Below, piece after piece: positions 1 to 7,591 of a stretch of DNA of 38,206 nt; within the stretch, counting starts at the first letter, position 1; every line of letters starts with the position of its first letter. A program made the translations under genes and the position numbers. This DNA is from a bacterium (lineage in GTDB: Bacteria; Planctomycetota; UBA1135; UBA2386), in assembly GCA_024743115.1 (NCBI GenBank), contig JANSXC010000002.1:1-38206 (forward strand), written 5' to 3'. The notes beneath the pieces are model-generated. The model saw nothing but the letters and a program-made list of their open reading frames with translations. It had not been told where the DNA came from and did no database searches.

Positions 1-156
1 GACCGGATCCGCACCTACAACTACCCGCAGGACCGGCTCACGGATCACCGGCTGAACAAGAACTTCGCGCTCGCGCAGGTGCTCGAGGGTCGGCTGGACC
101 CGGTCGTGGAGCAGCTGCTGCACGATCGCCGCGAGCGGGCCATCGAAGAGCTCTGA
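1..156 (+). CDS. prfA: Peptide chain release factor 1, C-terminal end (partial)
   Basis: The window opens inside this gene. The visible 51 residues begin [19 protein letters not shown] and end at TGA. RIRTYN(F/Y)PQ-RvTDHR is the conserved block just after the GGQ domain of class I release factors, and the remaining helix ([14 protein letters not shown]) matches the RF C-terminus. RF1 recognises UAA and UAG in the ribosomal A site and triggers peptide release. RF1 rather than RF2 is inferred because prmC, its usual operon partner, lies 0.9 kb downstream on the same strand. The GGQ motif and the PxT anticodon-like motif lie outside the window, so the RF1/RF2 choice cannot be read directly. Confidence 0.9.
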   Translation, partial: DRIRTYNYPQDRLTDHRLNKNFALAQVLEGRLDPVVEQLLHDRRERAIEEL

Positions 157-226
157 CCGTCGGGGGGCTGCGATCGGGCGCAACTGGGACTACGGGGGCA
201 GCTGGGGGCCTCGGCGGCGTTTTTCG

Positions 227-254
227 GCGATTGGCGAGCGAACCTGCCAATCGC
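227..254. terminator. Hairpin between prfA and the membrane protein gene
   Basis: GCGATTGG (227-234) and CCAATCGC (247-254) are perfect 8-base inverted arms around a 12-base loop. They lie in the 183-base gap after prfA. There is no T-run after the right arm, so this could be a factor-dependent terminator, an attenuator or an operator. No other gene or RNA is visible in 157-339. Confidence 0.4.
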
Positions 255-339
255 GGCTTTCGTTGGTGACTAACACGGGGCGGTCCGCAAAAATGCTCCG
301 CCTGCAAACTCGACCCCCTCTCAGAACGATCGAAAGAAC

Positions 340-1059
340 ATGAGTCAGACCCCCGGTGACCTCGCCACTCTCGAGCCGCTCGAGCCCCTGGAGACCGGCG
401 CTCCTGCTGGTGCCCCCGTCCAGATGTCGGCCGACGAAGCGATGCTGCAATCGATGCGTTCGGGCCTGCCGGCGCCGGCGATGAACCCCTACTGCCGCGA
501 CAAGACGTACTACGCGTTCTTGTGGTCCGGCATCCTGATGCTCGTCGGCACGCTGATGCCGTTCGACGCCAACTACGGCGCGGCGGGCTACCAGACGATG
601 GGCGGCGCGTGCTATCTGCTGCTCGCGATCGGCATGATCCGCACCTGGTGGGGCGCCATCAACACCAACCGTTCGGGTGGCTCGAGCATCCTCTGGTTGC
701 TCGCCTGCTTCATCCCGCTCGTCGCGACGATCATGACGATGGCCGGCTTCGAAGCGCAAAAGGCCTACGACATGGCGGTTGCGCGCGGCTTCATCCAGGG
801 CGACTACCCGTTCTCGGCCGGCTGGGGCGCGTTCTTCGGTGACCTCGGCGGCGCGCTCGCCAAGGACGCGGAGGCCAGCGTGCGCGTCGGCAACTTCTGG
901 CGCCTGCTCGGCCCCGGCGTGTTCTTCGTGTTCGCCGGCGCGCTGATCGCGGAGCTCGGGTTCATTGGCGGTGTCCTCGGTGGCGCCAAGAAGAACAAGC
1001 AGCTCAAGCAGGAGAAGATGGCCGCGGCCGCTGAGAAGCGTCGCAAGGCCAAGGGCTAG
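340..1059 (+). CDS. Membrane protein of unknown function, four predicted segments
   Basis: This is a 239-residue protein I do not recognise. A soluble, Ala/Pro/Leu/Glu-rich N-terminus of about 60 residues is followed by hydrophobic segments near residues 63-80 (AFLWSGILMLVGTLM), 88-102 (ACYLLLAIGMI), 111-131 (SILWLLACFIPLVATIMTM) and 189-215 (LLGPGVFFVFAGALIAELGFIGGVL). The end is a strongly basic Lys/Arg tail (AKKNKQLKQEKMAAAAEKRRKAKG). The basic tail suggests a cytoplasmic C-terminus by the positive-inside rule. The gene sits between prfA and prmC on the same strand and stops 37 bases before the prmC start chosen here, so it is probably co-transcribed with prmC. Nothing in the sequence links it to translation termination itself. 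Confidence 0.85.
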   Translation: MSQTPGDLATLEPLEPLETGAPAGAPVQMSADEAMLQSMRSGLPAPAMNPYCRDKTYYAFLWSGILMLVGTLMPFDANYGAAGYQTMGGACYLLLAIGMIRTWWGAINTNRSGGSSILWLLACFIPLVATIMTMAGFEAQKAYDMAVARGFIQGDYPFSAGWGAFFGDLGGALAKDAEASVRVGNFWRLLGPGVFFVFAGALIAELGFIGGVLGGAKKNKQLKQEKMAAAAEKRRKAKG

Positions 1060-1096
1060 GCTGACGGCCGACGCCTCGGAGTCGCCGGACCGCCGC

Positions 1097-1966
1097 GTGG
1101 GCCAGGGCAACGCTGCACACACCGTGGTCAGCGTGCTGCGCGGCGCCGCGGAATGGCTGCGGCAGCGCGGCGTCGAGGCGCCGCAGCGCTCCGCCGAACT
1201 GCTACTCGGCAGCGTGCTCGGTATGGAGCGCCTGCAGCTCTACCTCGAGCACGACCGCCCGCTCGTGGAGTCCGAACGTGACCGTATGCGCGCGCTGCTC
1301 AAGCGCCGCGGCGACGGCGAACCCGTCGCGCACCTGCTCGGCAGCTGGAGCTTCCGCGGGCACGAACTCGAGGTCAGCTCCGCCGTGCTCGTGCCGCGCC
1401 CCGAGACCGAGGACCTCGTCGACCTCGCGCTCGAACGCGCGCCGGATGGCGGTCGCGTCGTCGACCTCGGCACCGGCAGCGGTGCGATCGCGCTGGCGCT
1501 CGCGATCGAACGCCCGGACCTGACGGTCGTCGCCGCCGACGTCAGCGCCAACGCGCTCGAGATCGCCGCGCGCAACGCCGAGCGCCACGGTGTGTCGGAG
1601 CGCGTGAAGTTCGTGCGCAGCTCGTGGTGGGAGGAGCTGGCCGACGAGTCCCCGTTCGACCTCGTCGTCAGCAACCCGCCCTACATCGACCCCGACGCCG
1701 CGGACGAACTCGCCGATGACGTGCGCGCATTCGAACCCCCGCTCGCGCTGTTCTCCGAACGCGGCGACGTGCTGTCGTGCTACCGCGCGATCGTCGCCGG
1801 GTTGGAGCAGGGGCTGGTGAGTGGTGGCGCGGTCGTGATGGAGACCGGCGTTGGCGCGAGTACGCCCGGGCGGGAGCTGCTGGCGGAGTGTCCGTGGCTC
1901 ACCGACGTGGAGCTACGGCCGGACACGGCCGCGATCGACCGCTATCTGCTCGCGCGGCGCGCGTAG
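1097..1966 (+). CDS. prmC: Peptide chain release factor N5-glutamine methyltransferase
   Basis: PrmC (HemK) transfers a methyl group from S-adenosylmethionine to the Gln of the GGQ motif in RF1 and RF2, which speeds peptide release. The N-terminal helical RF-binding domain (LRGAAEWLRQRGVEAPQR) is followed by the SAM-binding motif VVDLGTGSGAIALALA and by the catalytic NPPY motif (SNPPYIDPDA) near residue 193. The preceding block VPRPETEDLVDLAL is diagnostic of PrmC. The frame is open further upstream, back to an ATG at 965, but that would overlap the membrane protein gene by 95 bases. GTG 1097 is the preferred start and GTG 1124 is possible; neither has a well-placed ribosome binding site (GGAG at 1078-1081 is 15 bases away). 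The gene ends 17 bases from the convergent SIR2-like gene. Confidence 0.93.
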   Translation: MGQGNAAHTVVSVLRGAAEWLRQRGVEAPQRSAELLLGSVLGMERLQLYLEHDRPLVESERDRMRALLKRRGDGEPVAHLLGSWSFRGHELEVSSAVLVPRPETEDLVDLALERAPDGGRVVDLGTGSGAIALALAIERPDLTVVAADVSANALEIAARNAERHGVSERVKFVRSSWWEELADESPFDLVVSNPPYIDPDAADELADDVRAFEPPLALFSERGDVLSCYRAIVAGLEQGLVSGGAVVMETGVGASTPGRELLAECPWLTDVELRPDTAAIDRYLLARRA

Positions 1967-1983
1967 TCGACGGACCGTCCGAG

Positions 1984-3066
1984 CTAGGGCGCCGAGAACG
2001 CACTGTCGAGCAGTTCCCGCAGCGGCTCACCCCAGCCGTCGATCGCGAGCGAGCGCACGCCGCGGCGGCGGAGGTGGTTCGTGATGAAGCCGTCCGGGTC
2101 GTCGCCGGTTGGTCGGATCCAGTAGTGGCGGTCGAGCGCGGCTTTGACGGAGCTCTCGGCTTTCACGCCGCCGCGCTGTTTGAGCAGTTGTTCGGTGCGC
2201 TTGTCCTGGACGACTTCGCCGTAGCGCAGGCCGAGCCAGCGCATCAGGTTGACGTCGGTCATCGACAGGCCGAGGAAGATGCAGTTGCTGTCGTACAGCG
2301 CGTTCATCATCACCCGGTTGGCGAACGAACTCGAACGGCTCACGGAGTCCCAGTACTGCGCGTCGGTGAACACGAGCACGTCGGGCGCGGCGCGGGCACC
2401 GGAGCCGCGGCGGCGCGGTAGGAAGCCGTGCGGGTGGTAGACGGGGATCGGTGACCTGCCGTTGGCGCCGTTGGAGCGGCGTTGCTTTTGGCTGCCGCGC
2501 GACAGGGTCCAGAGGATCGGATCGGAGCGTTCGCGCTTCGGCGGATTCGTCTCGGTCTCGAGCAGGTCATCGGCGTTGAAGCTGATGACGCGGCGGATCA
2601 GGCGGCGGTCGCGGCGTTGGTCCTCACGCAGCAGGCGCGCCAGTGTCGCGAGCGTGTCCTCGGCGGCGTCGTCGGCCGGTTGGCGCAGGTTCTCGTAGAG
2701 CGCGTCGGTCAGCCACTCGACGAGTTGCCGCTCGGCGAGGGCGAACAGGTCGGCCTGCTCCAGGGTCTCGCGGCCGCGCGCGGTGTCGGCGGCGGCCTTG
2801 AGGCGGCGGCGTTCCTGGCGGCGGGCTTCGGACTCGAGTTCCTCGACGAGGATTTGCAGCGCCAGCGGGTGCGGTGCTTCGCCGTCGCCCGTGAGCCAGG
2901 TGGGTGCGTCTCGATACGGCCGGGCCTGCCGCCAGAGGCGATGCACGAGCCGACCCCAGGACGGCACACCGCGGCTCAGCGAGGCCCCGGCGCCGAGGAC
3001 GAGGGTGACCCCGCCGCTCTGGACGTCTGTGGCGAAGGCGCGGTGGCGATTGCGGTCGACGGGCAT
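1984..3066 (-). CDS. SIR2-like NAD-binding protein
   Basis: This is a 360-residue protein with SIR2-superfamily motifs. They are the nucleotide-binding LVLGAGAS (residues 23-29), ISFNADDLLE (about 162-171, the position of the TxN-D loop), a histidine-containing YHPHGFL (about 208-214, where sirtuins carry the catalytic His) and CIFLGLSMTDVNLMRWL, the terminal Rossmann strand with the D-N pair common in the SIR2_2 subgroup. No zinc-binding Cys module is visible, so it is not a classical protein deacetylase. Stand-alone and fused SIR2_2 proteins are often NAD-degrading effectors in anti-phage systems, so an NADase or defence role is an inference. Its neighbours (prmC convergent, a PilZ gene upstream on the same strand) are not known defence genes. 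The region between the core motifs is Arg-rich and probably helical. The frame stays open upstream of ATG 3066 into the PilZ gene. Confidence 0.75.
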   Translation of the reverse strand: MPVDRNRHRAFATDVQSGGVTLVLGAGASLSRGVPSWGRLVHRLWRQARPYRDAPTWLTGDGEAPHPLALQILVEELESEARRQERRRLKAAADTARGRETLEQADLFALAERQLVEWLTDALYENLRQPADDAAEDTLATLARLLREDQRRDRRLIRRVISFNADDLLETETNPPKRERSDPILWTLSRGSQKQRRSNGANGRSPIPVYHPHGFLPRRRGSGARAAPDVLVFTDAQYWDSVSRSSSFANRVMMNALYDSNCIFLGLSMTDVNLMRWLGLRYGEVVQDKRTEQLLKQRGGVKAESSVKAALDRHYWIRPTGDDPDGFITNHLRRRGVRSLAIDGWGEPLRELLDSAFSAP

Positions 3067-3109
3067 GTGGTAGACGGGCAGGCCGTCGTGCAGGCCAGCC
3101 CGCCCGGAT

Positions 3110-3454
3110 CTAGGCCGGTTTGCCCTTGGCCACGAAGTTGGCGAGCGCAGCCCGCGTCGTCGGCTGCACTTCGGTGAAGTAGACCGCGAGATCCCAATCG
3201 CCGTCGGCCTGGGCTTCGCAGCGGACGACCGCGCCCTGGACCGTGTGCCGGTCGGTCTGGCCGGGCAGCGCGAACTCGAGCCCGATCGCGGTCATCTCGG
3301 GGATCTCGCGCGGCGAGGTGCACGCCAGCCCGATCTCCGAGATGTCGCGGAGCGTGCCCGGTGGGGCGTCGGGATCCTGGGAGAACCGGATCGGGAAATC
3401 ACCGTGGGCGCGGGGCGCGCGGCGACGCTCTTGCTGCGGGGAAGGGGACGTCAC
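3110..3454 (-). CDS. PilZ domain protein
   Basis: This is a single-domain 114-residue protein starting at GTG 3454. PilZ domains bind cyclic di-GMP through an RxxxR motif and a (D/N)xSxxG motif. Here R11-R-A-P-R15 and D37-I-S39-E-I-G42 fit both, separated by one beta-strand as in the family. The remaining strands (IGLEFALPG, VQGAVVRCE, WDLAVYFTEV) complete the small beta-barrel. It likely acts as a cytoplasmic c-di-GMP sensor whose partner is unknown. It stops 43 bases before the SIR2-like ATG, so the two genes are probably co-transcribed. It is divergent from ssb, with about 96 bases between the starts. Confidence 0.8.
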   Translation of the reverse strand: MTSPSPQQERRRAPRAHGDFPIRFSQDPDAPPGTLRDISEIGLACTSPREIPEMTAIGLEFALPGQTDRHTVQGAVVRCEAQADGDWDLAVYFTEVQPTTRAALANFVAKGKPA

Positions 3455-3483
3455 CCCGGCAATCTAGCCGCCGAGCACTTCGG

Positions 3484-3513
3484 TTGGAACCGCGGAGGCT
3501 CCGGCTCTACGAT
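3484..3513 (+). promoter_or_regulatory. Candidate promoter of ssb
   Basis: TTGGAA (3484-3489) and TACGAT (3508-3513), separated by 18 bases, resemble a housekeeping promoter. They lie 37 bases upstream of the ssb ATG. CCGCGG boxes flank the -10 region. No transcript data support this. Confidence 0.4.
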
Positions 3514-3550
3514 CGTCCGCGGTCCAATACTTTCCGAGAGCAAGACAGCG

Positions 3551-4000
3551 ATGGCGAACTTCAACCGAGTGATTCTGCTGGGCAACCTGACCCGCGATAT
3601 CGAACTGCGACACACCCAGAGTGGCATGGCCCTCGCCAAGTTCGGCATGGCCGTGAACCGGAAGTATTCGGTACAGGGCGAGCAGAAGGAGTCGACCTGC
3701 TTCGTCGATCTGACCGCGTGGGGCAAGCAGGCCGAGATCCTGCAGCAATACGTCCGCAAGGGCAGCCAGCTGTTCGTCGAGGGCCGCCTCGAATACTCGA
3801 CCTGGGAGAGCCAGGACGGTGGCAAGCGCAGCAAGCTCGAGGTCGTCGTCGAGAACTTCCAGTTCGTCGGTGGTGGCGGCCAGCGCGGCGGTGGTGGTGG
3901 TGGTGGTGGCCGGCGTTCGGCTGGTGGTGAGTCCGAAGCCTCGGCCGGCGGCGGTGGTGGCGGCGGCGGCGATGTCGACTACGGCGACATTCCGTTCTGA
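3551..4000 (+). CDS. ssb: Single-stranded DNA-binding protein
   Basis: This is a 149-residue SSB. It coats single-stranded DNA as a tetramer during replication, recombination and repair. The OB fold occupies about residues 1-108 (ANFNRVILLGNLTRDIELR, FVDLTAWGKQAE, GSQLFVEGRLEY) and is followed by a glycine-rich disordered linker with two runs of eight glycines. The tail ends DYGDIPF, the acidic-hydrophobic tip that recruits replication and repair partners. ATG 3551 places the canonical MANFNRV at the N-terminus, although the frame is open further upstream. The gene is not in the common rpsF-ssb-rpsR arrangement and seems to be a single-gene unit. Confidence 0.97.
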   Translation: MANFNRVILLGNLTRDIELRHTQSGMALAKFGMAVNRKYSVQGEQKESTCFVDLTAWGKQAEILQQYVRKGSQLFVEGRLEYSTWESQDGGKRSKLEVVVENFQFVGGGGQRGGGGGGGGRRSAGGESEASAGGGGGGGGDVDYGDIPF

Positions 4001-4290
4001 TCCGCGGCGCACCGCGCGACTCGTGAGTCACCGGTGCGTGTTCGCCTTCGGCTGGTAGTTGGCGGTCGAGCGCAAAGCCGCGGTGGCATCGCGGGTTCGC
4101 GCCTCCGGCCCGCCTGTCCGCTCGACGGGAGGTAGACTTCGCTCGCGCGGAATCTTCCTCGTCTTCCGCGGGCCGATTCGGACGACGATTGCGTAGTGAC
4201 TGCGGACCCGTGTACCTTCCCCGCGATCGCGGTTCCTGCCCACTCGCTCCTGCCTCTCGCTTCCCCCGCGCTCGTTTCCCTTCCTCCGCC
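4001..4290. other. Intergenic region without a gene
   Basis: No credible gene or structural RNA is visible in these 290 bases. They contain a perfect 12-base palindrome CCGCGATCGCGG (4221-4232). After it comes a C/T-rich leader of about 55 bases running up to ATG 4291, with no Shine-Dalgarno sequence. A promoter for the downstream dehydrogenase presumably lies here, but no convincing -35/-10 pair was found. Confidence 0.5.
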
Positions 4291-5724
4291 ATGCACCGAT
4301 CCTTCCCTGCCGTCACGCTCGCGCTGACGGCCAGCCTCGCGGCGCCGACTCTTGCCCAGGGTTCGCCGCCGGCCGGTTTCACCTACGAAACGTTGTCAGA
4401 CGGCCAGCTCGCGAGCGCAACGGCGATGGCGTTTGCGCCCGACGGTCGTCTGTTCATCACGGAGCGTGAGTCGGGGCGGGTGCGCGTGTTCGCCAACGGC
4501 ACGCTCGACCCCAACCCTTGGGCGACGATCGCGGTCACGAACCACGGTTCGTTCTCGGAGGCGGGGCTGCTCGGAATCGCGGTGGATCCGGACTTCCTCA
4601 ACAACCGCTACATCTACGTCTATCACACGCTCAACAGCGAGTCGCGGATCGCGCGGCTCGAGGACGTCGGCGGGCAGGGCGTGAACTACACGGTGCTGAC
4701 GCCGGCCAACAAGATCAACTCGATCCCGTATCACAACGGCGGCTCGATGGTGTTCGGGTTCGATGGCACGCTCTATGTGCAGACCGGGGATGCGTTCAGC
4801 GGCTCCGCCCCCCAGGATCTCAATTCCTGGAACGGCAAGATCCTGCGTTTCGACGTTCCGAACCTGACGGTCCCGAGTAACAACCCGTTCCCGAACAACG
4901 CGGTTTACTCACTCGGTCATCGCAACGGGTTCGGCCTCAGCATCCACCCCGTCACGGGTGGGCTGTTCCAGACCGAGAACGGTGGCGCGTTGATGGACGA
5001 GGTCAACCGCATCGTGCCCGGTGGCAACTACGGCTGGCCCACGGTCGAGGGGCGCGAGGTCACGCCCAATCCGAGCTTCGCCGATCCGCTGAGCTGGTAC
5101 CAGCCGACCTCGGCGCTGACGGGTTGCGCGTTCTACGACGGGGAGAACTACCCGTCGACGTATCAGCACCAGTGGTTCTTCACGGACTACAACCACAACC
5201 GGCTGCGCGTCATGACGCTCGATGCGACGGGGCAGACGCTGCTGGGTGAGACGGTGTTCCATGACCTGCCGGGCGCGGGCTACGCGATCGCGATGGGGCC
5301 CGACGGCAACCTGTGGTATCTGACCAACGATGCGGGTGGTTACGGCGCCGACGAGTTGGGGCGTTACGTCCACAGCAGTGAGCCCGCACCCTCGGCGCAC
5401 CTGATGGCGGTTTCGCAGCGTTCGGTCGGCGGTGCGGTCACGGTCGGCGTTCACGCGCAGAACAACGACATCGTCGTGCCGTGGCTGTCATGGTCGCGCT
5501 ACTCGGCGCCGATCCCGACGCCGATCGGCAACCAGTGGGTGCCGATCGATGCCGTGCTGCCCGTCATCCTGATTTCGGGTGACGATCGCGGCTATGTCGG
5601 CGTCGAGGTGCCGAACAACGCCTCGGTCGTCGGCTACCCGATGTTCGTCCAGGCCGCGGCCTACACGCCGAGCACGGGCACGATCGTGCCGACGAACCCG
5701 TCGAAGGCGATCCTGCGGCGGTAG
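4291..5724 (+). CDS. Secreted glucose/sorbosone dehydrogenase-like protein (PQQ type)
   Basis: This is a 477-residue exported protein. Residues 1-23 form a signal peptide (LALTASLAAPTLAQ). Family motifs of the six-bladed beta-propeller soluble glucose dehydrogenases follow: FAPDGRLFITERESGRVRV, GLLGIAVDPDF, HNGGSMVFGFDGTLYVQTGD, NGKILRFDV, GHRNGFGLSIHP and DEVNRIVPGGNYGWP. The conserved His of HNGG and the YSLGHRN segment correspond to the active-site and cofactor region. Enzymes of this type oxidise sugars using PQQ outside the cytoplasmic membrane; the substrate here is unknown. The last 100 residues or so (from about 375) lie outside the propeller and look like a small beta domain ending NPSKAILRR. 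ATG 4291 is chosen because it starts the signal peptide. The gene is convergent with glnS. Confidence 0.85.
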   Translation: MHRSFPAVTLALTASLAAPTLAQGSPPAGFTYETLSDGQLASATAMAFAPDGRLFITERESGRVRVFANGTLDPNPWATIAVTNHGSFSEAGLLGIAVDPDFLNNRYIYVYHTLNSESRIARLEDVGGQGVNYTVLTPANKINSIPYHNGGSMVFGFDGTLYVQTGDAFSGSAPQDLNSWNGKILRFDVPNLTVPSNNPFPNNAVYSLGHRNGFGLSIHPVTGGLFQTENGGALMDEVNRIVPGGNYGWPTVEGREVTPNPSFADPLSWYQPTSALTGCAFYDGENYPSTYQHQWFFTDYNHNRLRVMTLDATGQTLLGETVFHDLPGAGYAIAMGPDGNLWYLTNDAGGYGADELGRYVHSSEPAPSAHLMAVSQRSVGGAVTVGVHAQNNDIVVPWLSWSRYSAPIPTPIGNQWVPIDAVLPVILISGDDRGYVGVEVPNNASVVGYPMFVQAAAYTPSTGTIVPTNPSKAILRR

Positions 5725-5733
5725 CCGCGGGGT

Positions 5734-5786
5734 CTCGCCGCTGGGGCGAGCCGCTCGTGGACGGGGTCGGGAGGCGCTCAGCGCCT
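5734..5786. terminator. Two hairpins between convergent dehydrogenase and glnS genes
   Basis: CTCGCC (5734-5739) pairs with GGCGAG (5745-5750) across a 5-base loop. AGGCGC (5772-5777) pairs with GCGCCT (5781-5786) around TCA, which is the glnS stop codon read on the minus strand. Both stems are perfect 6-mers and could end transcription from either side. Neither has a T-run. Confidence 0.45.
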
Positions 5787-7529
5787 GGCCTTGCCGCCGC
5801 CCTTGCCGCCGCCCTTGCCGCCGCCCTTGCCTTTGCCGCCGCCCTTCTGGCCGCCACCCTGCTTCTTCTTCCACGGGTCCTTGAGCGTGGTCGTGCGCAG
5901 GAACACCGGCTGGTCGGCCGTGCTGTCCTTGGGGTCGACGGTGAAGTAGCCGAGGCGCTCGAACTGGCAGCGGTCGCCGGGGGCGAACTCGCCGAGGCTC
6001 GGCTCGAGTTTGCCGGCGACCGAGCGCTTGCTGTTCGGGTTCAGGAGTGCGAGGAACTCCTCGCCGTCGGCCTTGGCCGGGTCCGGATCGGTGAACAGCT
6101 GCTCGAATAGCCGCACCTCCGCGTCGATCGCGTGGTCGGCGGACACCCAGTGCAGCGTCGCCTTGACCTTGCGACCCTCCGGTGAGTTGCCGCCCTTGGA
6201 CGCGGGGTCGTAGGTGCAGTGCACGCGCGTGACGTTGCCGTCGTCGTCCTTGTCGACGCTGACGCACTTCACGAAGAAGCCGTAGCGCAGGCGCACCTCG
6301 CGGTCGGGCGCGAGGCGGAAGAAACCCTTCACCGGCTCTTCCATGAAGTCTTCGCGCTCGATGTAGAGCCGGCCCGAGAACGGGATCTGGCGGGTGCCGG
6401 CGCTCTCGTCCTCGGGGTTGTTTATCGCCTCGACCATCTCGACCTGGCCCGCGGGCCAGTTGTCGATCACGAGTTCGATCGGATCGAGCACGGCCATGCG
6501 GCGCGGCGCGATCTTGTTGAGGTGATCGCGGACGAAGTAGTCGAGCAGCGACACCTCGTGGGTGCTGTTGAACTTGGCGACGCCGACGTGCTTGCAGAAC
6601 TTCACCAGCGCCTCGGGCGGGTAGCCGCGGCGGCGCAGGCCGCGAATCGTCGGCATGCGTGGGTCGTCCCAGCCTTCGACGTGGCCACCCTCGACGAGCT
6701 GCAGCAGCCGCCGCTTGCTCGTGAGCATGTATTCGACGTTGAGACGCGAGAACTCGATCTGCTGCGGATGGTGGATGCCGAGCTGCTCGATGCACCAGTC
6801 GTAGAGCGGTCGGTGGTGTTCGAACTCGAGCGTGCAGAGCGAGTGGGTGATGCCCTCGATCGAGTCGCCCTGCCCGTGCGCCCAGTCGTACATCGGGTAG
6901 ATGCACCACTTGTCGCCGGTCCGCTGGTGGTGCGAATGGCGGATGCGATAGAGCACCGGGTCGCGCAGGTTGAGGTTGGGGCTGCTCATGTCGATCTTGG
7001 CACGCAGCACCTTCTCGCCGTCCCCGAACTTGCCGGCCTTCATCGCGCGCAACAGCTCGAGATTCTCACCGGGCGTGCGGTCGCGGAACGGGCTGTTCGT
7101 GCCCGGCTCCGTGACCGTGCCGCGCATCCTCGCGATCGTCTCGGCGTCCTGGTCGTCGACATAGGCTTTCCCCTTCTCGACGAGCTGTTCGGCCCAGTCG
7201 TAGAGCTGGTCGAAGTAGTCCGCGGCGTAGTAGAGCGCGTCCCACTCGAACCCCAGCCAGCGCACGTCCTCCTGGATCGCGTCGACGAACTCCTGGTCCT
7301 CCGCCTCCGGATTGGTGTCGTCCATCCGGAGGTGGCACTTGCCGGAGAACTCCTGGGCCACGGAGAACGACAGCGTGATCGCCTTGGCATGACCGATGTG
7401 CAGGTAGCCGTTGGGCTCCGGCGGGAACCGCGTGACGACCTGTTGGACCTTGCCGCTCTCGAGGTCGGCGCGGATGCGGTCGCGCACGAAGTCGGTGGCC
7501 GGCGGGGAGTCGTCGTCAGTAGCGGTCAT
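5778..7529 (-). CDS. glnS: Glutaminyl-tRNA synthetase
   Basis: This enzyme charges tRNA-Gln with glutamine using ATP, in the cytoplasm. The class I signature PPEPNGYLHIGHAKA (HIGH at residues 44-47) is followed by the GlnRS-specific block RMDDTNPEAEDQEFVDAI. The KMSKS counterpart is MLTSKRRL near residue 266. The C-terminal half is the two-beta-barrel anticodon-binding domain (DPIELVIDNWPAGQ, REDFMEEPVKGFFRLAPDREVRLRYGFFVKC). A low-complexity tail of about 30 residues made of Gly and Lys (GGGKGKGGGKGGGKGGGK) is absent from ordinary GlnRS and probably adds nonspecific RNA affinity; that role is an inference. Having GlnRS implies direct Gln-tRNA charging. ATG 7529 is preferred; ATG 7544 and 7568 are in frame upstream. 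Confidence 0.97.
   Translation of the reverse strand: MTATDDDSPPATDFVRDRIRADLESGKVQQVVTRFPPEPNGYLHIGHAKAITLSFSVAQEFSGKCHLRMDDTNPEAEDQEFVDAIQEDVRWLGFEWDALYYAADYFDQLYDWAEQLVEKGKAYVDDQDAETIARMRGTVTEPGTNSPFRDRTPGENLELLRAMKAGKFGDGEKVLRAKIDMSSPNLNLRDPVLYRIRHSHHQRTGDKWCIYPMYDWAHGQGDSIEGITHSLCTLEFEHHRPLYDWCIEQLGIHHPQQIEFSRLNVEYMLTSKRRLLQLVEGGHVEGWDDPRMPTIRGLRRRGYPPEALVKFCKHVGVAKFNSTHEVSLLDYFVRDHLNKIAPRRMAVLDPIELVIDNWPAGQVEMVEAINNPEDESAGTRQIPFSGRLYIEREDFMEEPVKGFFRLAPDREVRLRYGFFVKCVSVDKDDDGNVTRVHCTYDPASKGGNSPEGRKVKATLHWVSADHAIDAEVRLFEQLFTDPDPAKADGEEFLALLNPNSKRSVAGKLEPSLGEFAPGDRCQFERLGYFTVDPKDSTADQPVFLRTTTLKDPWKKKQGGGQKGGGKGKGGGKGGGKGGGKARR
5791..5826. repeat. 12-base tandem repeat encoding the Gly/Lys tail of GlnRS
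   Basis: Three exact copies of TTGCCGCCGCCC stand head to tail. A degenerate continuation runs to about 5850. On the coding strand they read as GGGK units. Arrays like this can change copy number by slippage, so tail length may vary between strains. Confidence 0.75.
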
Positions 7530-7591
7530 TGCGGGCGTGAACATCGCGCGTCGACGTGCCGAAAGCAACGGGCGCCGTATGCTCTCGCCCC

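Noticed and set aside
190..1122. Long minus-strand open frame opposite the membrane protein and prmC start
   Set aside because: Its product is Arg/Ala/Glu-rich with no motif, and it lies antisense to a credible membrane protein. High GC lengthens antisense frames.
3889..3975. GGT/GGC-rich run in ssb as a possible microsatellite or CRISPR-like repeat
   Set aside because: It encodes the glycine linker normal for SSB; there are no spacers or regular units.
4001..4290. Possible tRNA or riboswitch in the gap before the dehydrogenase
   Set aside because: No cloverleaf, T-loop consensus or recognisable aptamer core was found, only a 12-base palindrome and a pyrimidine-rich leader.
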